A stretch of 64,000 bases of DNA, from NCBI GenBank assembly GCA_015680685.1, contig MNCI01008279.1:810072-874071 (forward strand). Direction: 5' to 3'. Position 1 is the stretch's first letter; every line of letters starts with the position of its first letter. A program made the position numbers and the translations under genes. The stretch comes from Gnetum montanum (lineage: Eukaryota; Streptophyta; Gnetopsida; Gnetales; Gnetaceae). Shown piece after piece: positions 46,719 through 57,655 of this stretch. Below the pieces are notes generated by a model that saw only the letters and a program-made list of their open reading frames with translations, made no database searches and had not been told where the DNA came from.

Positions 46719-48357
46719 TACCCCCATGACTGAATGAAAACTCGTCCTTAAGTTCCTTACAAAATATTAGAAAGGTATGGGATTATTAACTAAATGAGAA
46801 CTGACAACGACAGGGAATAACAGATTCAAAGTGCCTAGTAAATGGATCGATAAACATATTACAACATTGGTGTTCATGCCCTTTGTGGTGAACATTGTAC
46901 ATAGATGACATCCAGATCCTCATCCAATAGCTTGAAGAGAGAGCAAAGAAAATGAGGCACGTTGCTACTAACATCGCAATTGCACCTTCCGTTGTTTATC
47001 CATAGCCATGTGACCAAACTTATTCCTGACATAAATGCTCCAGCTTTAGTCCATCCCAAGTGCTTCCTCCTATCCCAGTCCATAGTTCGTGTAATCACCA
47101 TATGCACACACAACACAGTCACAAATGAGCAAGGATAAGTAAACCATAATGCAATTGATACCTTGCCTTGATATAAAGTGCATTGGCTGCGTTGTGGTTA
47201 TAGCAGAAACTAGGTTAGAGGTTTATCACAGATGACTACCCAAGGTGTAGGGGTGATGCAGGCAGTAGAATGGAAAAATTTGTGACAAGGCCCCCATGAC
47301 TAAGAGCGAACCTTCGGTAGCAACAAAGTGGAAAAGTATAGGGAATAAGAAAAATGGGAAAAATAACAACGATGATGCCAATAAAATGGATGTCATGGAT
47401 GAGGATGAAATGAGAAATTGCGGATTACAAGAAATGTATAAGAAGAAGAATTTAACAATTGCACCATAAAGGAATGTTAGTGGGTCCTCCCCAAATTAGG
47501 CTTATGCCCTAACAAACCCACAAACCAAAGAGTCCATAGGCTCTAGAAATGACATATGGAAACAATGGTTAAAGATTGACCCACAAGAATTTACCAAAGA
47601 ATAACAATGTATCAACAAAAATATAGACTAATCATAAAACTAACAATGAGGTGGAAAATGGGAAGAAAGATGGAGAGTAGAAAATGGAATGGAATCCCAG
47701 GAGCAAGGTTGTGTAAAGTCCCTTGTGTATTTTATGGTTAAGGTGACTGAGTAGAACTCATTCCAAATCCAATCTCAAACCAACTAGATTTAGTGACCTT
47801 GCATCAATACACTTGGCCAATCCATCCCCTTGAAGCAACAAGAATGCTTCCCCAAAGAGTCATCACCATTCCAATGAGAGAAAGATAGAGAAGCAAGAAG
47901 CGAGAAAGGGCCTTAGTTAGAGGGAATTTTCAAGCATGGATAACATGTCTGTCTAGTGCCATAACTAGTGCTTGTAGCCCATATTTCTTTATTATGTCTA
48001 AGGGATGTGCTTTGAATTCTAACTTTGTTTTTGTATGAGAACCACACCATGCAAAGAATTATTTGATTTATTCAATTTCCTAATGTTTGGTCATTGGTGA
48101 AATGGTGGAGAACCCATGAAAAGCATCCAAGCACTCAAGAGAATAGCTAGCACATGTGCATCAAATCCCTTTGAAGTCACACCCTTTTCAACCATTGACT
48201 CCTTCTTCAATTTGAAGAATACAAAGGCACCAATTCATTAATAAGTTTGTGTAGAAAAAGGGATAGTATAGTTCCAAAATCAAGGGAGACCATAGAGTTG
48301 AACACGTGAATGGGCAACGAGGACTCATTTCCTATTTTATCAAAAGAACCATATCTT
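45910..48357 (-). mobile_element. Element G: 3' part of another family member
   Basis: The 3' LTR 45910-46718 is followed by the minus-strand PPT CAGTCATGGGGGTA (46719-46732), then interior sequence homologous to the spacers of A, B and C (for example GTGGGTCCTCCCCAAATTAGG at 47481 and TAACATGTCTGTCTAGTGCC at 47940). Homology fades near 48357, before gag. The gag, PBS and 5' LTR are not found, so the element is truncated or rearranged. Confidence 0.75.
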
Positions 48358-49012
48358 AATGAGTGGGAGTTTCTTTGGTCATCTTTCCTTGCATGCAGAT
48401 GTCATTGAAATGGTCACCTTGCCTTGCCTTGCTTGATATTGTTCTTGCCTTTTTGGTTCTTGCAATGTCTGCATTGTGCATTAAAATCTTATGTATTTTC
48501 TCCTGTTCTGAATCATATCAAAAATTTCATTTCATTGTTAAGTGTCAAGCAAGCAATCAAGATTCATGGCATCGGCATGAGATGGACCACACAAAACAAG
48601 CGAGTAGGAATGAATAAAAAAACACAAAAATCACAAAGGGGCTACTATGGCAACCGAAGGCCGAAGGGACAAGTATGGGTCATGGGTCATATGGAAATCA
48701 AGTTTTGGATGAAAACATTGCATTTGCATGGATTCGCCTCCCTTTGGAAGCATCAAAGGTTCCACCATGACTCACACAGTCACACGTGTTTATTGTTCAT
48801 TGCTGGTTTTTGCTCTTTTTCTCATATCTTTGCTAAAAAAGAAAAAACAAAATGGGGTCATCATCATGGGTCATCAACATGATGATGGATGGATGCTTGT
48901 TCAACTTTTTTTAAAAACCTATTTTCCTATAAAGCAATGAAGCCCCAGCAGCACATGGCCAATGGCCATATGCAAGCTCATGGCGCTCTATTTTTACTTT
49001 CCCTTTTATCAT
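48358..49012. other. Unassigned sequence between elements G and F
   Basis: Overlapping short ORFs at 48363-48940 show no protein features. Nothing recognised. Confidence 0.4.
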
Positions 49013-49533
49013 GGTAACAACGTTGCCTAGACATTGCCTAGCACCCCAAGGAATTCACAAAGATCCAATGGATCTGAGGTGGAAAACCTGGGGGATATGC
49101 CTCAAACAAGCAAGCCTCTCACAAGTGCAAGTAAAAGAGAACCAAGCAAACAAGCACACACACAACCTTGTAGACCACATCGATGGGAGGGGAGACGATG
49201 CACCTACAAGGGAAGGTACCTCACCCCTAGATCCCTCACGATCTAGTACAAGGTGTGGCATGGCACCTCACCAAAACTATCCAGTCTTGGTTTCCTACAT
49301 ATCTACAACCACCGTAGAATCAGGGCCATGTAGTTCTCCATGGAGAAGAGGGAAGGAAGAGGACTTAGAGAAGAGAGTTGCAACAGGAGGGTGTCCTATT
49401 GCTAGCTTGGTACCACCAAGCCAGGGTGGGTTTTGTAACACTTGAGAGCCATCCGAGGGCACCTCAGAGTGTTCCATGGTCCCCAAACCATGGGGAGAGC
49501 CCAAGAGAACCACCACTTGGGACATCTCTCACA
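49013..49533 (-). repeat. Element F 3' LTR
   Basis: Plus-strand GGTAACAACGTTGCC...CATCTCTCACA. It holds several near-perfect palindromes shared with the partner: GATCCAATGGATC, TTCTCCATGGAGAA, TTGGTACCACCAA and CCATGG...CCATGG. Confidence 0.92.
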
Positions 49534-49545
49534 ATCCTCCCCCAC
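49534..49545 (-). other. Element F polypurine tract
   Basis: Minus strand GTGGGGGAGGAT, directly before the 3' LTR start TGTGAGAG. Confidence 0.75.
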
Positions 49546-52500
49546 ATAAAGAAGCGACGTCCTCGGAGTGGAGCCTAGGGTAGCTTTGAGTGTACACTTC
49601 ACGTGGGTTCGAAACTCCGTCAATTCCAGGGATCCGTCAACTCCTTAGATGCTAGGCTTGAAGGAAGGTACCAACCCCAATACCTGATACATCCTTCCAT
49701 CCAATGCCTTACATGAAATGCAAGGGCAATTGGAGGAAGCCCAAGACTTCCCTTCTATATATGAGCGGGAGAGTCCAACCCAAAGGGCCAACGTCTCTAA
49801 GGCATCCCCTAGATCCGTCCCTTCTAAGGGTCTAGAGACATATCTTCTTGCATAAACCCATAAATTATGCAAGAAGATAGCTCCTCTTCCACAAGTCCCG
49901 CCGAGTTCCTCTATGAATGACATCTCAGCACCCCTTGATTTTTTTTGAGGGCTCACCAAGGCCACTACCCATGGTGAGGGACTTGGGAATATCACACCGA
50001 GAGGGAGGACATGCTCCTAAGAGCCATGTCTCTGCAAGCAACTCATGCTTGCCAGAACTCCATGTTCTGCTACTCGCATCAAGTTCAAAACTCCATGTTC
50101 TGCTACTCGCATTGAGACCCATGGGGTCTCACTAGTGCAACCATCTAAGCACTGATTCCACATGCATCGGTACCATGCGCAATCTCTTTTCTCATCATGT
50201 TTGTTCAAGTTGGTATGAAGGGAGTCAATCATGTTCTCCCTTACAAACATAACACGATTCATCCCCAAAGGATTTACAAGAAGGATGGTCTATCAGAGAA
50301 CCCCAACAAGAAAGTTCCTCTGAAGATCCCAAAACTATGAGAGTACACAAGATCAAGCCTTACCTCCAAGAAGAGTAATATGTATCTTTAATTTACATCA
50401 ACAACATGACCTCACAAAGGAGGTTTCATGAATTTCACCAGGGTAACAACATTTTGTCTCTAAGAACAAGCCCCACGAGTTCATGAACATAGGACCACTG
50501 CTAAGAACAAGTCCCAAACATCAACTGCTTACAGGAGACAACCGTCTCAATACTGCCTACCTTATTATTTTAGGAACTAAAGAGGGCATCCATTGAAATG
50601 GAGAATGATCCCTCATGATCAACTCTACTATCCCACCAGGGAGGTGAGATCACCAACATGAATTAACATCACACCAGAGACATGGGACAATACATCATCA
50701 AGGGACTTTGTAATACATCAGTGTACATAAGGGACAGAGTACACAGGACAATTTAGCAAGACACCATACCCTATTAGGCACAACGAGTCCCCTATCATGG
50801 AATCACACCATAGACCATGAAGGCACCAATCAGTCCCAATATATGAGAGTGCATCCTAGCTCTCCAACACACCAAAGCAATTTGTTACGAGAGCCCACCA
50901 ACATGCACAAACCATTAGAAGCGCACAATCATGAAAGCATTGGCTCAAGTGTTTCAAGCACATTCAAGCCCACCAAGCAAGGCCACCAAGAGAAATCACA
51001 AGTTCTGTATCTGTAACGTCATTTATTCAAGGATGGACCACCATCCCAAAGTTTGGGCTATTGATCCACGATCACTTCCAACATGGAAGAGCAAGTCTAG
51101 GTGCCACTACCCAGAACTCTACTTAAACCCACCGTTAGACATCACATTGATGTGAATTTTAGTCACCAATGATCATCTGTGGACAAGATCTTTGCCAGTC
51201 TAGGAACACAAGAAAATGTGTTCCCAAGATTTTTCCTGTCTCAAGGATGTTCACCAAGCATACACCATCTAGGCATGCCAACATCATCAAGAACACATGG
51301 CACCAGTTCAAGAGCATANNNNNNNNNNNNNNNNNNNNNNNNNNNNNNNNNNNNNNNNNNNNNNNNNNNNNNNNNNNNNNNNNNNNNNNNNNNNNNNNNN
51401 NNNNNNNNNNNNNNNNNNNNNNNNNNNNNNNNNNNNNNNNNNGGATTACATTCATATATGGGAACATACATGATATTTGGGAATGCTACCCAAGCCTAAA
51501 AGGCTGTAGGACAAACTACCCAAACCCTTCCTAGGCTGGAAGATTTAGGCCACCAAGAGCATACCAAGAATAAACCATGCTATTTTGAGAAAAACCTGTC
51601 TCTTTCACAAAGCATAAATGATCATTTGTCATTACAGCACTGTCTCAAAAGATACATGATCTACTGTCACACTGAACCGACTGCAAGGGTAACCTCAAAC
51701 AAAAATGATTCAAGACACAAATGCAACGATCGAATAAGGAAACACACCAACTGAGTATCCACCATCCTGCCATAGTGGGACCTCATTGCTTTGGCCACTC
51801 TTGGGCCATCAGTATCTGGCATGGCCAAGGATACCATTTTATGCCATTTGCTAGCCCAATATCTGTAGGGTCTAGGATAGATCACCATCCTCTGTTAGTG
51901 CTCCCCCAGCACTGAGAGGCAAACGAATCATGATGTACCTGTTGATGCATCACAGCCAAGGTACTGATAAATCCACAACCCAATGTTGGGATTCTGAGAC
52001 CAATTAATTAGTTCATGAAGGTCTCAGGAGCACATGTCTTCCCCATAGACATAGTGCTCACAGAATCAACTGAGGTCACCACTGGCTGCATCTTTATACC
52101 TGTGCTACCTGCAAACACTGAGACACAAGCTCAAAAACATAGAAGTTAGCAGAAACACGATTAGCACATCAGCCTCATTCACAACCATCAAGCATGATCA
52201 TATAACAAAGAGATATCACTCTTGCGCATCATAAAATTCAAGACCTCAACAACATGTATAGAGATCAATCATGCAAAACATTGATGGAGGAATCCGATCC
52301 CTACTCAAACAAACGATTTCATCATGAGGCACACCAAGAGAGAGATAGCACACTCTCAGAATTTCAAGATTCATACACCACAATAATTCCTAGCAACTAA
52401 CACTAGCCTCAACCAGGACCAAAATTTCAACACACTCATATGAGTTATGGGCAATAGACAATCATCAAATCAATCAAAAAATAAGGAGGAAGACCAAGGT

Positions 52501-53684
52501 CTATCTAGCAACAAGTTGACATCAAACCAATGCTCACAACAACGAGCAACATCACGAAGGATGCATTCACAATGAGCAACATCACGAAGAACCAACAATA
52601 GGATGACCCACACCAGTAGTCTTCAAATTAGAATGACCAAGAATGTCACCAATCAAAATAGTGATGCCACAAGCAACACCACTGACTCAACAAGGAGCAC
52701 AAATCACAAGGATCAACAATAAGGTCAATCATGCCTCAGGCACAATACGTTGTCAAACAAGACAATAGCCATTTGGCTTTGGGATGACACAAACAACCAC
52801 TTCATCCTCAACGTTCCCAACAATAATTCATCATACCGCGTAAAACATTTAAGCCTTGCGTTACGAATGATAGATGCAACCACGATAACACGCATGCAGA
52901 ATTTGAAAGCACAACCAAGAAGACATGCATACAGAAATAGACAAACATACAATCGCAAACACGAACGTACGAAGTCTACCGGCAACGGTCTTAGTCCACC
53001 CAAAACAAGGCTCACCAAGAGCACATGTCCGAAAGACCTCCAACCTAAGGTACTTGGGAACCATCTTGTCCCAATTTGTCTTTTCCCATACTCACTATAT
53101 CTAGGGTGAGTGGGAGTGCCAAGGATATCATATCCTGCACGATTCAACAAATGCCATCTTGAACATGTCATCTGGGTGGAAACCGAAGCAGAGACTCGGT
53201 CCAGTTCATCCTAGATGAATCACTGGAGACCTGAGATGGGAGCTCCTTGAGCAACAAAATTCTTGAGTTGCCAGTAGAACTCCTCTCAACCATATCACAT
53301 ACAATCAAAACTAGTCCAAACACAAGTAAACAAGTGAAGGACATCACCACAACACAATCGTTTATATCCTTAGGGAGAGCAACATACATCAATTGCTCAC
53401 AATATCTCATCTATCCCCTTATGAAGAGTGAAGAACATTGCCATCAAGAAACTCTTCAAAAACACATAAGGATGTGATCCTAGATCACCTAGGTATCAAT
53501 CCGAAGGGATCATTAACCAAACAAGCTCAATGGAGTAACACCACCAAAGAGCACAAGGCCACCCTCCAAGGGAGTGGTTAACCAAAGTTGAGAATGGGGT
53601 TAGCTAGTTTCTATCGGAAACCTCACAAACCACAAACCTTGATAGCCACTTAGCGAAAAACTTTTACCAATAGCTGAAACTATA
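49546..53684 (-). other. Element F interior, apparently non-coding
   Basis: C/A-rich on the plus strand and therefore purine-skewed in the other sense. It contains ORFs of up to about 150 codons (52725-53171, 49645-49995) that look like no known protein. A 24-base unit AACTCCATGTTCTGCTACTC... is repeated 33 bases apart at 50056 and 50089. An N gap sits at 51319-51442. Confidence 0.55.
51319..51442. other. Assembly gap (124 N)
   Basis: Unknown bases inside element F. Confidence 0.99.
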
Positions 53685-53698
53685 CCTCTTTGATACCA
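53685..53698 (-). other. Element F primer binding site
   Basis: Minus strand TGGTATCAAAGAGG, two bases from the 5' LTR. Its first eight bases match the tRNA-Met-type PBS of plant copia elements. Confidence 0.8.
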
Positions 53699-53700
53699 TT

Positions 53701-54221
53701 TGTAACAATGTTGCCCCGACGTTGCTTAGCACCCCAAGGAATTCACAAAGATCCAATGGATCTGGGGTGGAAAACCTGGGGTATACGCCTCAAACAAGCA
53801 AGCCTCTCACAAGTGCAAGTAAAAGAGAACCAAGCAAACAAGCACACACACAACCTTGTAGACCACATCGATGGGAGGGGAGACGATGCACCTACAAGGG
53901 AAGGTACCTCACCCCCAGATCCCTCATGATCTGGTACAAGGTGTGGCATGGCACCGCACCAAAACTATCCAGTCTTGGCTGCCTACATATTTACGGCCAT
54001 TGTTGAATCAGGGCCATGTAGTTCTCCATGGAGAAGAGGGAAGGAAGAGGACTTAGAGAAGAGAGTTGCAATAGGAGGGTGTCCTATTGCTAGCTTGGTA
54101 CCACCAAGCTGGGGTGGGTTTTGTAACACTTGAGAGCCACCCGAGGGCGCCTCAGAGTGTTCCATGGTCCCCGAACCATGGGGAGAGCCCAAGAGAACCA
54201 CCACTTGGGACATCTCTCACA
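53701..54221 (-). repeat. Element F 5' LTR
   Basis: Plus-strand TGTAACAATGTTGCC...CATCTCTCACA, exactly the same length as its partner. Confidence 0.92.
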
Positions 54222-55125
54222 GCTAGTGCCGATTTTCCAGCTTCTGAAAGGTTTTTGATCATTGTAGGGGAGGTGAGTTACTAGGTTGTGCCTAGTTTAG
54301 TTAAGTTGTGTCTTCTAATCATGTGGTCATCTTCAACATAGCCCTATGGCACTACTCACCAGTAGTCCCTAGGGTGCTACTCACAGGTAGTTGTTGAACA
54401 AAAGTATTAGGAGACCTGATTTGTTATAAATTTGGTTGAGGCTTGAGCCTTAATTTCATTTTTGGAAATACTGGATCGAGTAACAAAAAGGTTTCATTTT
54501 ATTGCTGTCATTTGGCTTGTTGCAGAAATTATATGTTTGGCTAGCTTATGGCTCCTGAGTAAGGAAATGGATTCAATGCCCTCCTTACCTTTGCAAATTT
54601 TCTTTCTTCAATTTAATGGTGATATTGCAGTTTCTGTGCAATTTTTAAGCATTAACAATATTTTGGATTTATATTGTACTTGTTATATATTTTACAATGT
54701 ATTTTTATGATATTTGAGATTTAATTTTCTAAAAAACTAATATATTTAAATTTTCTCTATTACGTCCCCGAACCCGTCCTATTTTTTTTTTGAGACACAC
54801 ATACCCAAACCCAAACCCGTTTAGAATCATGAATCTTGATTCCTCTTCCACGAATCGGATTCTTTTGATGCATAGAAATGTACAAATCCAGACAAAATTT
54901 TATTGGAAATTATGAAATACAAACCCATTGCGAATTTAACGCGCTTCTGTATGCACTCCCGAATCTGACGCTTGAACAGTTCATCAAAATTTATCCCCAA
55001 TCGCGAATCTTCAACGCATAGGATATATACGACTTCCGTTCAACGCATAGGATATATACGACTTCCGGCCTATCCTATTTTTGACGGATTCCCTCCAATG
55101 AGGATCAAAATCCGCGTTAGTCAGA
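54222..55125. other. Sequence between element F and the channel gene
   Basis: No gene recognised. A 29-base unit (TCAACGCATAGGATATATAC...) is duplicated in tandem at 55011-55067, less than 100 bases past the channel gene's stop codon. The 3' UTR of that gene probably lies here. Confidence 0.45.
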
Positions 55126-57655
55126 CTATATTTTCGTCGTGCATGTCATCAGGAATGTTAGAAATGTTTTGTTGTTGGTCATAACTGTTAAAAGCTGGGA
55201 AAATGGCCTCCGGGTACACAGGAACCTCTGCTGTGGATTTCTTCTTCCTGATCTTGATCTTTTTCCTCCCAATGTCCAGACTTCTACGTAAACCTGCAGG
55301 AGCTCTGGATCTGCTGTAGTCGAAGAGTCGAAGAATCTGGAATCATGATGAGATGTTGAAATTGAATCATCTGAGCTTTTCTCGTGCTGTTCTCTGACCA
55401 GAGCAATGGCCATATCGTTAGGGAAGAGGGTCCTCCATAGAAATGCGTGCAGAAGAGTTGTGATGAGGATGCTCAACACTATGACAGATGCCACTGTGGA
55501 AAGAAGCAGAGCCAGACCCTGAGTGAACTTGTGGGTGACTGCCTCTGAATACCTGATTGTTGCTATGGATGCAGATGTCATTGGGTACGTGTACGCCCAC
55601 CACGATATTGAGAATCTGCATATACACAGCATGCTCAGCAGAATTTTAAAAGATTGAAATGCAATTATAGAAAACTGGAATTAAAATTGATGGTTTAATT
55701 CCTTGTAAGATTTGGTGATGGAAACGACTGACCATAGAAGTAACCGGCAGTGAAAAACATGCAAAAACAAGTGAAGGGAAACGATAGATTTTAGAGCCTA
55801 TAGGGTTGCTGTTTGCTGATAAACGACGCAGCTGTTCCAAATAATCTAATAAAGTGAAATGTTGGTTTGTACTATTGGGTACCTGAATCCAAGAAACAAT
55901 TTGAATCGTACCACCTGCAGCACCACCATTAATTATTAATGAGTTAGTAAAACATATCAGTTCATCCCATGATTTATCAGTCCTCTTAATTAATCAATCG
56001 AGCTTAGAGTATAGAAACCAATTATCTTACAGGTAAGTAATACGTTATTCCCAGTTCAGCAAGAATATGGTATTCCTAAAGGAGGATTAAATATTACTTC
56101 CCATGTACATGCACTATTCCAAGCCTAATATTCATATCATAATGTGTATCTAATGAACATTACAAGGAGTTTAAAAAAATAGGCAGGGAACAGACAGACT
56201 CACCAGAGATGAGTATAGGAAGAGGACCACAAAGTGCAAAATTCTTGAAACCATATCAAACTCTCCAAAAATGGCCAGCCATGCCCAGCTTGCAGTTGAG
56301 GGGGCAGCAAGAAACAAGAAGTAAACAGGGTGCAGCTCCTTTGGTAGAGTTCCTGTGGAAGGCAGCCTTTGGTAAAGGGTCACAAATAACACAAGGTAAT
56401 GTGCCAATCCCACAGCAAAAAAGAATTTTGCAAGCTCCATCCACCCCAACTTGGCCAGCAGAAGTGATGCCACAAAGTTACCCACCACCGATATTTGGGT
56501 TGTGGGATTGGCTACTTTGGAGAGCCTGTTCTGTCCTCCTGACAGCCACTGCCCATAGATCTTGAGCTCAAGTGCCACCAGAGGTGCAACAAAGATCCAA
56601 CAGATCCATGAAGGAGGAGATTCCATAATCACAGGAGGCATTGATATTACCAGAGTCATGGAGGCCACCAGTGGAGCAAAGAAGAAATTCACTCTCACGG
56701 GATGGAAGAACTCCCTCCTCACAGCCTCAAAGTGGTACCTGGCCTTGAGAATGTACGTCACTGATACCATGATGAAGGCCAGCACTGCTACAGACCAGAT
56801 GCCCACATTGATTCCTGGTGGGATTTGCAGGAATTTTAGAGCTGGAGATATTGACAATGCCTTCCACAGAGAGGCTTGGCTTGCCAGGCCCATGCACATT
56901 CCAAAGCAGGCATTTGGGAATCTCAGCAGAAATGGCCACTTCTGAACATCCACTACTGGTGGCAGTGTAACACCTTCCCCATCCTACAGAACAAGAACAA
57001 TCCGTCAGAAAACAAACATTAATTAATAGTTATCCTTTCTGAGGATATGGTTAACAGTCCTGAAATTTAGATTCACTAAGATTTTTTGCAAAAATCATCG
57101 ACAACTTCAAAACAGTTATGATACGTGATTCAATCTTTCTTGTCATAGGACAGGATATATATCATATTAGAAGATTAGAACTACCTGCTGCTCTGTTCAT
57201 CTAAAACTTGTGTGAAGACGGAAACAGTCATTTTTCTTCTGCTATTTAAACATAAATCATTACCACTCGCTAGATTATCCTAATTTAAAGTAATTTAGAA
57301 ATTCAACCCTTTTCATAAAAAAAAACAGAAACAGGGAAATTAAACACTAATTGTTAATCTATGCTTTATGGAGTACTTATTCTGTGTTCATGCTCACCCG
57401 GATGATCTCCAGCTCAGGCCCCTCTAGGACTTTGTAGTACTTGTTAGCAGGGACACGAACACTGACAGAGCTTAAGAAAACAGAACCAGAGTTCCTTCTT
57501 TCCTTTCTCTCCTCAAAACATGACTTCTTTCTATGCTCATCCACGAAGAAGCTTCTTGGTTCCCTGCTCTCATCAGAACATGACTTCCTCTTCTCAACAA
57601 GAAATGAGTTCCACCCTTGCCTTTTCTCATCAAAAGAAGAACCCCTCTTCTCCAT
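55126..57655 (-). CDS. SLAC1/SLAH-type slow anion channel (four exons)
   Basis: Exons 57655-57398, 56983-56204, 55914-55883 and 55615-55126 join into 519 residues with GT...AG introns. The protein matches plant S-type anion channels of the TehA/SLAC1 fold: 'KYYKVLEGPEL', 'WPFLLRFPNACFGMCMGLAS', 'LYQRLPSTGTLPKELHPVY', 'WWAYTYPMTSASIATI' and 'LLHAFLWRTLFPNDMAIAL', with about ten hydrophobic helices across residues ~105-430. Such channels release chloride or nitrate at the plasma membrane, for example in guard cells. The Phe gate of SLAC1 (F450) is Tyr367 here. The N-terminus (86 residues, RxxS motifs such as 'RRNS') is shorter than in SLAC1. The ATG at 57655 is the first in frame; the frame stays open upstream to a possible acceptor at 57704, so an extra 5' exon is possible. 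The C-terminal tail is Ser-rich. Confidence 0.93.

Larger units (their letters stand above)
49013..54221 (-). mobile_element. Element F: large LTR element without coding capacity (LARD-like)
   Basis: Two 521-base LTRs (49013-49533 and 53701-54221) differ at about 27 positions (~5%). On the minus strand the order is 5' LTR, PBS, 4.2 kb interior, PPT, 3' LTR. The PBS is of the copia/tRNA-Met type. No gag, protease, integrase or RT could be read in any frame, which fits a large retrotransposon derivative relying on another element's enzymes. Target duplications do not match (ATCAT on the left, GCTAG on the right), so it may be recombinant or have lost an edge. Confidence 0.85.

Noticed and set aside
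48424-49012. Open frame of 152 codons at 48424-48882
   Set aside because: No domain, signal or composition suggesting a protein; other open frames overlap it and it lies in repeat-rich DNA.
52725-53171. 148-codon minus-strand open frame in element F
   Set aside because: No resemblance to gag, protease, integrase or RT; an open frame of this length is expected by chance in C/A-rich DNA.
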